In this document: positions 1 to 8,333 of the stretch, piece after piece
How the letters are laid out: each line of letters opens with the position of its first letter
Numbering within the stretch: the first letter of the stretch is position 1
DNA from: GWA2-66-18 sp964537395
Lineage (GTDB): Bacteria > Elusimicrobiota > Elusimicrobia > UBA1565 > UBA9628
Length of the DNA: 64,000 bases
Assembly (NCBI GenBank): GCA_964537395.1
Contig: CAZIBN010000008.1
Span: forward strand, 4,430-68,429
Reading direction: 5' to 3'
The notes under the pieces: model-generated
Seen by the model: only the letters and a program-made list of their open reading frames with translations
The model's database searches: none
What the model was told of the DNA's origin: nothing
Translations under genes and position numbers: made by a program

Positions 1-13
1 GTCAACAGCGGGC

Positions 14-1672
14 TTAGGCTCCGGGGCGTCCACGTTCCAGATCCTTGCGCAGGAGGTCGAGCGCCTCGGTCTGCTCCTTCCAGCGCTCGCGCAGGGCGCG
101 GCGTTCGGCGTCCATCTCATCCTCGAGCTTGGCGCGGCTATCCTCGAATTGCGCGCGCAGGATCGCGCGCTCTTCCTCCAAGGCCGCTTCGCGGCGGGCG
201 AGCTCTCCGGCCAGACGGGCCTGGGACTGGGTCTCGGCCCGGCGGGCGGCGGCCACAGCGGCGTCGCCGCGGTCGCGCTCCTCTTTTGTCGCCGCGGCGA
301 GGCGCATGACCTCCTCGCGCATCCGGTCTCGGTACTCGCCGAGGGCGGCGATCGAGGCGCGCGCCTTTTCCGAGGCGGCGGACTCGGCGCGGCGGGACGC
401 CTCGAGCGCGCGCTCCGCGTGCTCGGCGTGGGACTGGGCGACGCTCAGCCCCTGGGCGTAGGCCGCCTGGCCTTGCTCGCGGGCGTCCCGCATCGCGCCG
501 GCACGGGCCTCATTGAGGAGTATCTCGGTGTCGGCCACGCGGGCGGCCGCGTCGCGACGCGCCTGGCGGGCGAGTTGAAGCTCCTCATCGGCCGCTTCGC
601 GCTCGACGTTGAGCCGTTCGCGCTCCTCGCGCAGGGCCGCCTCGAGACGGACCGGGATCTCGGCCTCGAGCCGCCGGGCGCGATCGAGAGCCCGCTCGCC
701 ATCCGCACGCAGGGCCTCGGAGCGCTCCATCATCGCCGCGCTCTCGGACTGAACGCGCGCGCGCTCGGCCGCGAGCGCCTGCGCGGACACGGACTCGCGG
801 ACCTGCGCGCCGGCCGCCGCCTCGCGCGCCTTCGAGATCTCCGACACGAGATTGCGCGCCTCGCGCTCGAACGCGGCGGAGCTCGCGCTCAGCGCACGCA
901 CCTCGGCATCGAGCGCCGCCGCGCGCGCCAGCGCTGCGCGCTCCGACGCCTCGGCGCGCATGGTATGGCCCGCCGCGGTGTCCGCCTCGCGCTGGGCCTC
1001 GGCGCGCTCGAGCTCGAGGCGCGACGCGAGGGACTCCCGTGAGGCGGCGTTCGCCCGCGAGACCGCGAACTCCGACTCGCTCGCCTGCACGCGGCTCACC
1101 GCCGCGTCGAGCCGGGCGCGTAGCGACGCCGCTTCGGCATCCTTCGAGTCGGACTCGAGCAGCATGCGGTCAAGGCGCGCCTGAAGCTCGCGCGCCGCGC
1201 GCAGGCGGCCCATTGCCTCGCGCTCCCAGTCTTCGGCGCGGGCCGCGCCATGATCGGCCTCCAGCCGCGCCGCGGCGAGCCTCACATCCGCCGCCTCGAC
1301 GTCCCGGCGGGCCTTCTCCGCCTCGGCCCGGACCTCTCCGCTGGCCGCGCGCTCGTCGCGCAGCATGGCGGCGATCCGGGCGGCTCCGTCCTTCATGCGC
1401 TCACGGGCCTCGCGTTCGTGCTCGAATCGCGTCTCCATGGCCGCGAGCCGCTCCTGCGACTCGCGGGCCACGCCCTCGGCGAGCTCAAGCTTCTTCAGCG
1501 CCTCTCGAAGTTCGGCATAGGTGCCGGCGGGAGGGATGACCAGATCCGCGATGCGGCCGCCGAAGCCTTCGACGGGAGCATCGTCGCCGCGTTCCTGGGA
1601 ACGCGAGCGGGACGCGAGAACCTCTTCGACCTCGCGGCTGAAGTCATCCTTCCAGGAGTGGAGCGGATCCAT
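14..1672 (-). CDS. Long coiled-coil protein of unknown function
   Basis: The 552-residue product is almost entirely Ala/Glu/Arg-rich heptad-like sequence from about residue 55 to the end, with no signal peptide or membrane segment, so a cytoplasmic coiled-coil rod or scaffold is the simplest reading. The first 50 residues are less helical and contain a short hydrophobic patch (GRIADLVIPPAGTYAELREA) that could be a docking segment. The start is the ATG 10 nt downstream of a good -10 (TATACT, 1683-1688) with a -35 (TTGTCT, 1706-1711) 17 bp further up, which implies a very short 5' leader. It is transcribed divergently from the next gene. I do not recognise a family; SMC-like or polar-scaffold proteins look similar at this level. 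Confidence 0.75.
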   Translation of the reverse strand: MDPLHSWKDDFSREVEEVLASRSRSQERGDDAPVEGFGGRIADLVIPPAGTYAELREALKKLELAEGVARESQERLAAMETRFEHEREARERMKDGAARIAAMLRDERAASGEVRAEAEKARRDVEAADVRLAAARLEADHGAARAEDWEREAMGRLRAARELQARLDRMLLESDSKDAEAASLRARLDAAVSRVQASESEFAVSRANAASRESLASRLELERAEAQREADTAAGHTMRAEASERAALARAAALDAEVRALSASSAAFEREARNLVSEISKAREAAAGAQVRESVSAQALAAERARVQSESAAMMERSEALRADGERALDRARRLEAEIPVRLEAALREERERLNVEREAADEELQLARQARRDAAARVADTEILLNEARAGAMRDAREQGQAAYAQGLSVAQSHAEHAERALEASRRAESAASEKARASIAALGEYRDRMREEVMRLAAATKEERDRGDAAVAAARRAETQSQARLAGELARREAALEEERAILRAQFEDSRAKLEDEMDAERRALRERWKEQTEALDLLRKDLERGRPGA

Positions 1673-1682
1673 GGGTCCTTGG

Positions 1683-1711
1683 AGTATAGGAGGGGGGTGT
1701 TACAAAGACAA
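1683..1711 (-). promoter_or_regulatory. Promoter of the coiled-coil gene
   Basis: Read on the minus strand: TTGTCT (1706-1711), 17-bp spacer, TATACT (1683-1688), then 10 nt to the ATG at 1672. Both boxes fit a sigma-70-type promoter. The predicted leader is only about 3-4 nt. Confidence 0.65.
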
Positions 1712-1747
1712 GTCTGCCTCCCGTTCGGGCAGCCCCATCCCCATCGA

Positions 1748-1770
1748 CCTACTTACAATCCGTAAGTAGG
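1748..1770. repeat. Palindrome of the CTACTTAC/GTAAGTAG family, copy 1
   Basis: A 9-bp perfect inverted repeat (CCTACTTAC / GTAAGTAGG) flanks a 5-nt loop. In reverse complement its loop is GGATT. A second copy at 13781-13803 has the same eight inner stem bases, loop GAATT and a swapped but still paired outermost base pair. It lies between two divergent genes, about 36 bp upstream of the leftward gene's -35 box, so it could be an operator or a dispersed repeat. Confidence 0.7.
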
Positions 1771-1876
1771 CGGGGAGCGAACGTCCCGAGGCCGGCCCTC
1801 CTAGGTCTTTAGGCCTAGGCATGCCATGGGGCCCTCGGCCCTGACTTTCACGCGCGCCAGGGGACATCATCGCGGC

Positions 1877-3205
1877 ATGGAAGCTCGACGACGCGCCGGA
1901 CCGGCCGCCATCGCCGCCGCCCTGATCGGCGTCGGGCTGGCGCTGTACCGGCCCCAGCAGATCCCCGAGCTGACCCCCGGATCGCGCGCCTCACAGCCCC
2001 GGCCGGGCGCGACGCTCGCCGCCACGATCGCGTGGCCGCCGGCTCCCGGGCTCGCGCCGGCGTCCGCTGCCTCCGCCGGGTATGCCGTAAAGCCGCACCC
2101 GGCGGTGGAGAAGGACGTCTGGCGCGACGCGCTCGCGGATCGCTCGTTCCTGACCGGGGCACGGGCCACGTCCGCAGCGAGCGTATCGAGCTCCGCGCCG
2201 CATCATGGCCGGACGCTGCGCGAGTCTCCGTCCGCCGCCGAGACGGACCCCGTCCATACGACCGTCTCGAGCATTCTTCACGCCGCAAGCCGGCGCCGCG
2301 GCCTCGCGCCCGTCACGCCGCGACTGAGAACTCCGACGGACGGTCGCACGCGCCCGATCCCCCGCCGCGTGCCTCTCGCCCAAGGCCCCGCCGCCTCCGA
2401 CGACGACGACGAGCCGGGCCGGCCCACGGTGGAGCCGCGGCCTGCCGGAACACGCTCCGACAGGGCCGCGTGGACACGACGACGCACGCGCTCATTCCCG
2501 CTGTTCCGGCCGCCGCGCCGCGCGACGCGCCCTCCGAGGAAGGCCGCCCTGCGGCGCCGCGCCCGGCCCCTGCTCCTGTCGACCTTGCTCGGCCGCGGCG
2601 CCCTGCGCCCACCGCCTGCGTCCATCGCCACGCCCGATCTCTCAAAGCTGAAAGGCCGCCGACCGTTGCTGCTGCCCGACGGCTCTCCGGTCCCCGTGCG
2701 TCCCTACGAGCTCGACCGGATCGAGGCCTTGGACCCGCGCCGCGCCGGGGCCGAATGCCGCCGGCGCGCTCGGCACTGGGACGAAGGGCCGCGGTGGCAC
2801 GAAGGCGCGGCGCGGGGGATCATCTCCGACGCCCGCTGGCTGTGGCTGTGGAAGGAGGAAACGCGCTGGTGGGCCGTCCGCACGGCGGAGGAGGCCCCGC
2901 TGCTGCGCCATCAAGGGCTGTGGTGGAGCAAGCAGCGCGGAGTCTGGTTCGCGCTGCACGACGGCGAGCTGTGGAGCTGGCGGCGCTTCTCGGACTGGGA
3001 CGCGGAGGGGCTGATACGGCTCGCGGACGGCGTCGAGCTCGTGTACAGCGCCGATTTCTCGAAGGCCGCGGTGATCACGCCCGGAGCGGGCGCGGTGCTC
3101 TACGACGCGCGCACCGGCGCGGAGCTCGGGGAGTGGCTCGAGCACGAGCTCCCGCGCCACCGTCCGCGAGCGCCCGCCGGGCTGCGCCTGCCGCGCGGGA
3201 TTTGA
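1877..3205 (+). CDS. Membrane-anchored unknown protein with Trp-rich C-terminal domain
   Basis: The 442-residue product starts with a short basic segment and one hydrophobic helix (about residues 9-24), then has a long low-complexity Pro/Arg/Ala linker (about 60-245), then a compact C-terminal domain very rich in Trp (motifs WLWLWKEETRWWAV and WWSKQRGVWFAL, roughly residues 310-420). The C-terminal domain looks genuinely coding. In the linker two forward frames are open and the chosen frame is very Arg-rich, so an indel there is possible. An in-frame ATG 51 nt upstream (1826) is the alternative start. The function is unknown. It ends 14 nt before the next gene. Confidence 0.6.
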   Translation: MEARRRAGPAAIAAALIGVGLALYRPQQIPELTPGSRASQPRPGATLAATIAWPPAPGLAPASAASAGYAVKPHPAVEKDVWRDALADRSFLTGARATSAASVSSSAPHHGRTLRESPSAAETDPVHTTVSSILHAASRRRGLAPVTPRLRTPTDGRTRPIPRRVPLAQGPAASDDDDEPGRPTVEPRPAGTRSDRAAWTRRRTRSFPLFRPPRRATRPPRKAALRRRARPLLLSTLLGRGALRPPPASIATPDLSKLKGRRPLLLPDGSPVPVRPYELDRIEALDPRRAGAECRRRARHWDEGPRWHEGAARGIISDARWLWLWKEETRWWAVRTAEEAPLLRHQGLWWSKQRGVWFALHDGELWSWRRFSDWDAEGLIRLADGVELVYSADFSKAAVITPGAGAVLYDARTGAELGEWLEHELPRHRPRAPAGLRLPRGI

Positions 3206-3211
3206 TATTCT
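3206..3211 (+). promoter_or_regulatory. -10 box 8 nt before a start codon
   Basis: TATTCT lies directly between the preceding stop codon and the ATG at 3220. The position implies an essentially leaderless transcript for the downstream gene. No convincing -35 is seen. Confidence 0.45.
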
Positions 3212-3219
3212 TGGACGAG

Positions 3220-4107
3220 ATGCTGAGACTCGCCCTCGTCCTGCTCGCCGTCATGGCCCTCGCGCCCTCGTCCGCCGCGCAGGACGAGTACGGCGCGCGC
3301 GGCCTGTTCCCCGTGTACAAATCCGGGAACCAGTGGGTGATCTTCGACAAGCCGCGCAAATCGGGGAAAACAACAGACCTGATGCCGGGCTCCAAATTCC
3401 TCATCGTCGGCAGCATCGGCGCCGACCTGTTCGTCGTCGGCCGCACGTCCGCGACCTACGGCGGCGGGTGCCGCAATAAGAAGCCGCTGAAGCTGCGCGC
3501 GGCTCTGCTCAAGGGCCCGCGCGCCACCGTCGGCGAGCCCGTGATGGCGATCAAGGTCCCGGATGATTTTCAGATGAAGGGCTCTCGCGCGCGCTACGAC
3601 GCGCTCGAGAACAAGGTGGACGAGCCGCTGTACCGCCTGCTCGGCTCGACGCTCACCGCGGCGGCGCTGCAGGAGGGGAGGTCGGGCGCCTACCGCTTCC
3701 GCGCGGATGACGAGGGCTCCGCCGCGTTCCTCGCCGACCCGAAGGCGGAGAAGATCGCCATGAAGATCGATTTCGCGGCGCACCCGCCCGTCGCCGGGCT
3801 CAAAGCTCCGACCGCCCTGATCACCGACGCCCAGATCTCCTCGTCCCACCGCCGCTGCCTGCGCCTGGCCGACGGCGACCGCCTCATCGGACGCTGCGCC
3901 GAGATGCCGCACGACCTCATGAGCGAGACCACCCAGCTGAGCTTCGTCGCCTATGATCCCGGAGGGAAGGGAAGCCCCTTCCTTCTCGCCTACACGCGCG
4001 GCGAGCCCATGTGGGGGCACGAACGCTGGGGCTTCATCCTGCGCGGGACCGGCGCGCGGCTGTTCCTGCGCGACGCGATGGACCCGCGCTGCCGCGAAGG
4101 CTTTTAG
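3220..4107 (+). CDS. Secreted protein of unknown function
   Basis: The 295-residue product begins with a clear Sec signal peptide (hydrophobic core LALVLLAVMALAPS, Ala-X-Ala-like cleavage near SSAAQ, about residue 19). The mature part has regular alternating strand-like segments, several Lys/Arg-rich turns and isolated Cys residues, and no motif I recognise. The ATG was chosen because it starts the signal peptide and sits 8 nt after a TATTCT -10 box; the long open frame upstream of it is a shadow of the previous gene. Its TAG stop interlocks by 4 nt with the stop of the convergent PilZ gene. Confidence 0.75.
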   Translation: MLRLALVLLAVMALAPSSAAQDEYGARGLFPVYKSGNQWVIFDKPRKSGKTTDLMPGSKFLIVGSIGADLFVVGRTSATYGGGCRNKKPLKLRAALLKGPRATVGEPVMAIKVPDDFQMKGSRARYDALENKVDEPLYRLLGSTLTAAALQEGRSGAYRFRADDEGSAAFLADPKAEKIAMKIDFAAHPPVAGLKAPTALITDAQISSSHRRCLRLADGDRLIGRCAEMPHDLMSETTQLSFVAYDPGGKGSPFLLAYTRGEPMWGHERWGFILRGTGARLFLRDAMDPRCREGF

Positions 4108-4622
4108 CGCCGCTTTCGCTTCAGAAGGTTCACCAAAGCCCACCCCATCACGAACAGCGCGATGATCTTCGGAGCGAGCGCCCCGACCAGGCCGCGCAGC
4201 TGCGCGCTGTAGATGATGCGGTGAGCCGCGGCTAGGACGGTCAGCACCATCACCAAAGTGACTATGAGGCTCGAGAGACGCTCCCAGTTCACGGTGTCCG
4301 GGTTCAGCAGCTTATTGAGGCGCCGCTTGTCGCTCCAGGGCATCGATACGATCTCGACGCCGGCCCAGGTCGCGAACGTCTCGCGGTTGCTCCAGACGAT
4401 CTTACCCTCGCCTGTAACGCTTTCACCCATCGGGAGCTCGAGGGTGAAGGACACCGTCGTGCCCTCCGCAAGCTGCGACTGCGTCTCCACCTTGAAGCCC
4501 TTGATCGAGACGTCGTGGGCGGTCGCCCGGTCGTCGATGGGCGCGCCGCCGCCGGACGGGCTCAGCACGACGTTGAGCTCGGTCAAAAGCCTCGCGCCGA
4601 TACGCCGGTCGTCGTGGCTCAT
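4104..4622 (-). CDS. PilZ-domain membrane protein
   Basis: The 172-residue protein has an N-terminal PilZ domain, the common c-di-GMP receptor fold. The RxxxR motif is at residues 7-11 (R7, R11) and the D-x-S-x-x-G motif is D37-S39-G42. The rest of the beta barrel extends to about residue 100. Two hydrophobic helices follow (about 118-135 and 148-163) and the protein ends in a basic KRKRR tail, so it is probably an inner-membrane protein with PilZ in the cytoplasm. Both ligand motifs are intact, so c-di-GMP binding is likely. Its start overlaps the end of the upstream lipoprotein gene (ATGA), so the two are translationally coupled. Confidence 0.85.
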   Translation of the reverse strand: MSHDDRRIGARLLTELNVVLSPSGGGAPIDDRATAHDVSIKGFKVETQSQLAEGTTVSFTLELPMGESVTGEGKIVWSNRETFATWAGVEIVSMPWSDKRRLNKLLNPDTVNWERLSSLIVTLVMVLTVLAAAHRIIYSAQLRGLVGALAPKIIALFVMGWALVNLLKRKRR

Positions 4623-5797
4623 GGAGTGGCCTGAAAGGGCAGCACGGCTTCCTGCTTCGGTCCGGCCTTGGGCGGGGGCGGGCCCAGCACGAGCTGAAGC
4701 AGGAACTCCCGATAGGCCGGCAGCGCCGCGTCGAACTCGCCGCGCGGCGCGCGCAAGCGCGCGGTGAAGAGCCCGTATCCGTCGGGCACCAAGGTCGTCT
4801 CGGTCACCACCACGGACGTCTTGCTCCCGACCAGCACGCCTTCGGGATATTGATACTTCGTCGTGCGCGCGGCGAGCCCGGCCCGCGTCGCGACGCGCAC
4901 CTCATAAACGCCGCCCCGGTCCTCGACGCTGGCCAACGTCGACTGCCGCAGCTCGGAGACGGCCGCGTCCCAGCCCGCGAAGCCGGGCGCGGAGGCCGTC
5001 GTGAAGAACACGGCGATCTGCGCTTCGCCGCCTGGCCGGCGCCACGCGATACCGGAGGGTGCCCGGCGCGGCTCGCCCCATTTCAGCGTATCGCGCCAGG
5101 ACAAAAATGGCTCTTCGCGCAGGGGGATCTCCCGCGAGCGCAGTGCGCCCGCGACCTTCGCAGGCTCCGCCGCGCCCAGCTCTCGCAGGCGCTCGGCGAT
5201 GAGGGTGCTCCACTGCGTCCCCGCTAGAGCGGCGCGCACCGCGTGCAGGCCGCGCGCCTCTTGAATCGGTCCCGTATCAAAGACGGGCGTGCCCGTGTCG
5301 CGCGGCAGCAACGGCCTTCTTAAGAACGGCGCCAGCCAATGGCCGACGATCCACGCCGCGCGCTCCAGCGCATCGCCGAGCTCAGGCCAGCGAGATTCAA
5401 ATACGAAGTTCCCAAGATACGCCGCGGTACCACGTCTAAGGACTACGGCGCGCTTACCCTCGCCTTCCCGGGGAATGATCAGATGATAACGCGCGCCGCG
5501 CGCGGGAAACGACGCAGTGCGCAGAACGTAGCGCCCGGCCGTCATGCCGAGAAAGACCACGTAGCCGTTCGCGGCGAACCCGGACACGATACGCGGCCCG
5601 GGGACAGGGGCGCCCGTGGCATCGACCTCGACAAGGCTCGCCGAATCGGCCCATTTGATCGACTTGGTAAAGAGCGCCCCGCGCGCCCCCACGCGCGCGA
5701 TGAGCATACTCTGATCGAGCGAAGTCGGCTGCGGCGGGGGCAAGGTCGTACAGGCCACAAGGCCGGCCACGGCGAAAGCAAAAGCGAGGCGTCTCAC
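4619..5797 (-). CDS. Predicted lipoprotein of unknown function
   Basis: The 392-residue product begins with a lipoprotein signal: a basic start, a hydrophobic stretch FAFAVAGLV and lipobox LVAC with Cys at about residue 16, followed by a Pro-rich tether. An early Ig/carboxypeptidase-regulatory-like segment (GYVVFLGMTAGRYVLRTASF) is followed by an alpha/beta region that I do not recognise. The GTG start was chosen because it opens the signal peptide and a TACACT box ends 8 nt upstream; the frame continues further up without a signal. It is the first gene of a two-gene unit with the PilZ protein and is divergent from the gene at 5855. Confidence 0.75.
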   Translation of the reverse strand: MRRLAFAFAVAGLVACTTLPPPQPTSLDQSMLIARVGARGALFTKSIKWADSASLVEVDATGAPVPGPRIVSGFAANGYVVFLGMTAGRYVLRTASFPARGARYHLIIPREGEGKRAVVLRRGTAAYLGNFVFESRWPELGDALERAAWIVGHWLAPFLRRPLLPRDTGTPVFDTGPIQEARGLHAVRAALAGTQWSTLIAERLRELGAAEPAKVAGALRSREIPLREEPFLSWRDTLKWGEPRRAPSGIAWRRPGGEAQIAVFFTTASAPGFAGWDAAVSELRQSTLASVEDRGGVYEVRVATRAGLAARTTKYQYPEGVLVGSKTSVVVTETTLVPDGYGLFTARLRAPRGEFDAALPAYREFLLQLVLGPPPPKAGPKQEAVLPFQATP

Positions 5798-5805
5798 TAG
5801 GCGGG

Positions 5806-5811
5806 AGTGTA
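5806..5811 (-). promoter_or_regulatory. -10 box of the lipoprotein-PilZ unit
   Basis: TACACT on the minus strand lies 8 nt before the GTG at 5797. It is part of a compact divergent promoter region with the box at 5840-5845. Confidence 0.5.
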
Positions 5812-5839
5812 CCACCCAGACTCCCTCCGCGCAAGATGG

Positions 5840-5845
5840 TACAAT
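5840..5845 (+). promoter_or_regulatory. -10 box of the 5855-nadE unit
   Basis: TACAAT lies 9 nt before the ATG at 5855. It is consistent with a transcript starting within a few nucleotides of the start codon. No clear -35 is seen. Confidence 0.5.
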
Positions 5846-5854
5846 CGGACCCGC

Positions 5855-6286
5855 ATGGACGATTTCAACCTCGAAAAGCTCGCGCAGGAGATCGTCGTCG
5901 AGCGCCTCAAAGGCGCCGCGGACGCGCCCGCCGGCGCGGGTGAGATCGCGCGCCAGTTCGTCACGAAGGCCATCATCGGCACGCAAGCCCGGCAGGCTCC
6001 GCGCGACAGCGTCGTCGCCACCTGCCGGGGCCTCATGTCGGGCATCCTCCTGCTCGGGAAGGATCTCGCGGGCACCGCCGTCGCGATCCTCAGCCAGATG
6101 AACGCCGTCGCCGTGGAAACGGATCAGGACCCCGCCGAGCTCATGACCTGGGCGATGGAAGGATTCGCCCCCGTCGCCAAGCTCGCGGGCCGGCACGCCT
6201 GCGATGACATCAAGCAAGCCATCGATCAGGACTTCATGGGCGCGGGGAACATCTTCGCCTCGGCCTGTGAAACGGCGGGGGCCTAG
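5855..6286 (+). CDS. Conserved-looking small helical protein, unknown
   Basis: The 143-residue soluble protein has no signal peptide. It is mainly helical, with an amphipathic middle section (AIIGTQARQAPRDSVVATCRG then LMSGILLLGKDLAGTAVAIL) and an acidic C-terminal half. I do not recognise the family. The ATG was chosen over an in-frame upstream start at 5807 because the TACAAT box falls inside that extension. It is followed after 1 nt by nadE, so the two are certainly co-transcribed; a link to NAD metabolism is only suggested by position. Confidence 0.7.
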   Translation: MDDFNLEKLAQEIVVERLKGAADAPAGAGEIARQFVTKAIIGTQARQAPRDSVVATCRGLMSGILLLGKDLAGTAVAILSQMNAVAVETDQDPAELMTWAMEGFAPVAKLAGRHACDDIKQAIDQDFMGAGNIFASACETAGA

Positions 6287-6287
6287 C

Positions 6288-7943
6288 ATGAAGATCGCGC
6301 TCGCCCAGGTCGACACGACGGTCGGCGACCTTCGCGGCAATTCAGAGAAGATCCTCTCCGCGCTCGACGAGGCCTGCCGCCAGGGAGCCGCCCTCGTCGT
6401 CTTCCCCGAGCAGACCCTCGGAGGCTATCCGGCGCTCGACCTGTGGGAGGAGCCCGGCTTCGCCGACGCCAACGAGAAGGCCCTCGCCGCCCTCGCCAAA
6501 AAGGTCCGCGGCACCGCGGCGCTCGTCGGCTTCGTCTCTCGCAGCAAGCTCAAGATCGGCAAGCCCGTGCGCAACTCCGCAGCACTTTTACACAACGGCA
6601 GGATCGTCGCGATCCGCCACAAGACGCTCCTGCCGACCTACGACGTCTTCGACGAGGCTCGCTACTTCGCGCCCGCCTCCGAGAACAAACCGATCGCCTG
6701 GGGAGGACTCAAGCTCGGCGTCACGATCTGCGAGGACGCCTGGGCCAAGGACCCGAACGCTTCGCGTCGACTTTATAAGACCGACCCGGTCGCCGCGCAG
6801 GCCAAGGCCGGCGCCGACCTGCTGCTGAACCTCTCGGCGTCCCCGTTCCTGCGCGGCAAGACCGAGGTGCGCAAGAAGCTCCTCGCCGAGCACGCCAAGC
6901 GCCTCAAAAAGCCGCTGTTCTACTGCAACGCGGTCGGCGGCAACGACGAGATCGTCTTCGACGGCGGCAGCCTCGTCTACGACGCCAAGGGCAAGCTCCG
7001 CGCCCGCGCCGCCTTCGCCGCCCAGGACCTCCTGATCATCGACACGAAGACCTGGGAGGGGGCGACGATCGCGCCCGAGCCGTCCGCCATCGGCCAGGTC
7101 GGAGAGATCCTCACCCTCGGCATCAAGGACTTCGCGCTCAAGTGCGGCCTGCAGACCGCGTTCATCGGCCTGTCGGGCGGCATCGACTCCGCCGTCTGCG
7201 CGGCGCTCGCGATACGCGCGCTTGGGCCCCACCGCGTCGTGGGCGTGACCATGCCCTCCGCCTATTCCTCGCAGGGGAGCCTCGACGACGCGAAGGCGCT
7301 CGCGAAGAATCTGGGCATCGAGCTGCGCACAGCACCCATCGCCGGCGTTTACGACGCGCTCCTTCAAACGCTCGGCGACAAATGGGGGAAAGGCACCCCT
7401 GATCTGGCCGAGCAGAACCTGCAGGCGCGCGCGCGCGGCGTCATCCTGATGGGCCTCGCCAACAAGTCCCACCGCGGCTTCGTGCTCACGACCGGCAACA
7501 AGTCCGAGCTCGCGGTCGGCTACTGCACCCTGTACGGAGACATGTGCGGCGCGTTGGCGCCTTTGGCCGACGCGCCCAAGCGCCTCGTCTACGAGCTCGC
7601 CGGCTGGCTCAACTCCGACCGGGAGATCATCCCTTCCAATTCGATCTCGAAGGCGCCGTCGGCTGAGCTGAAGCCGGATCAAAAGGATCAGGACGACCTG
7701 CCGCCGTACGATCAGGTGGATGACGCGCTCGAGGCCTGGGTGCAGTCGCGCCTCGAGCCGGGCCGCGTGGCCCGCGCCGTCGGTGACCGCGCCGTCGCGG
7801 AGACCTTGCTCGACCGCATGGACTGGAGCGAGTTCAAGCGCCGCCAGGCGCCGCCGTCGATCAAGATCTCCTCGAAGGCGTTCGGGGTGGGGCGACGGAT
7901 GCCCATCGCGAAGGCCGGCTGGCGCGTCCGCGCCGGGCTTTAA
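6288..7943 (+). CDS. nadE: Glutamine-hydrolysing NAD+ synthetase
   Basis: The 551-residue two-domain enzyme makes NAD+ from deamido-NAD+ (nicotinate adenine dinucleotide), ATP and glutamine. The N-terminal nitrilase-type glutaminase domain (about 1-265) has the catalytic triad E41 (FPEQTLGGYP), K112 (RHKTLLPTYD) and C148 (VTICEDAW). The C-terminal synthetase domain has the PP-loop SGGIDS at 296-301 and the GLANKSHRG and TTGNKSELAVGY motifs. It ends with the usual KISSKAFGVGRRMPIAKAGWR-type tail. Length and both active sites are normal. It is the second gene of a two-gene unit. Confidence 0.97.
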   Translation: MKIALAQVDTTVGDLRGNSEKILSALDEACRQGAALVVFPEQTLGGYPALDLWEEPGFADANEKALAALAKKVRGTAALVGFVSRSKLKIGKPVRNSAALLHNGRIVAIRHKTLLPTYDVFDEARYFAPASENKPIAWGGLKLGVTICEDAWAKDPNASRRLYKTDPVAAQAKAGADLLLNLSASPFLRGKTEVRKKLLAEHAKRLKKPLFYCNAVGGNDEIVFDGGSLVYDAKGKLRARAAFAAQDLLIIDTKTWEGATIAPEPSAIGQVGEILTLGIKDFALKCGLQTAFIGLSGGIDSAVCAALAIRALGPHRVVGVTMPSAYSSQGSLDDAKALAKNLGIELRTAPIAGVYDALLQTLGDKWGKGTPDLAEQNLQARARGVILMGLANKSHRGFVLTTGNKSELAVGYCTLYGDMCGALAPLADAPKRLVYELAGWLNSDREIIPSNSISKAPSAELKPDQKDQDDLPPYDQVDDALEAWVQSRLEPGRVARAVGDRAVAETLLDRMDWSEFKRRQAPPSIKISSKAFGVGRRMPIAKAGWRVRAGL

Positions 7944-7999
7944 CACGTCTCCGCGGCCGGAGTATAACCGCAATCATGGTAGGAGACCGGCCCCTGTAT

Positions 8000-8005
8000 T
8001 ACACT
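8000..8005 (+). promoter_or_regulatory. -10 box 7 nt before a start codon
   Basis: TACACT precedes the ATG at 8013 by 7 nt. This is the same short-leader arrangement seen at other operon heads in the window. Confidence 0.45.
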
Positions 8006-8012
8006 TCTTATC

Positions 8013-8285
8013 ATGCGGCGCCGAAGGCTTACACTCGGTGGCTTCCTCGTAGGCGTCATTCTCGGCGCCTGCCTCCTCAACGTCCCGCCCGAGCACCAAG
8101 GCTTCTGCACGCGGCTCGCCGGCTATTCGGCGATGCCCCTGCTGATCGTGCTCAGCCCCGTGATTTTCCTGCTGACGCCGATCGGGCTGTTCGCCGGAAG
8201 CCTCATCGGCCACGCCGTCTCGGCCGTGCTTACGTGGACGGCGGTCGGCTACGCGGCGGACCTCGTCGCGAACAATAGGAAGTAG
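8013..8285 (+). CDS. Small membrane protein, unknown
   Basis: The 90-residue protein has a basic N-terminus (MRRRR) and three hydrophobic segments: about 8-22, 41-58 and 63-85. The first helix is followed by an NVPPEHQGFC turn containing one Cys. No family is recognised. The start follows a TACACT box by 7 nt, and an overlapping frame opening at 7976 lacks any sensible protein. It appears to be monocistronic, between nadE and the dioxygenase gene. Confidence 0.6.
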   Translation: MRRRRLTLGGFLVGVILGACLLNVPPEHQGFCTRLAGYSAMPLLIVLSPVIFLLTPIGLFAGSLIGHAVSAVLTWTAVGYAADLVANNRK

Positions 8286-8333
8286 AGCGCAATCCCATTG
8301 ACCGCGAGCGGAACACTTAGCCATTCTTATCCC

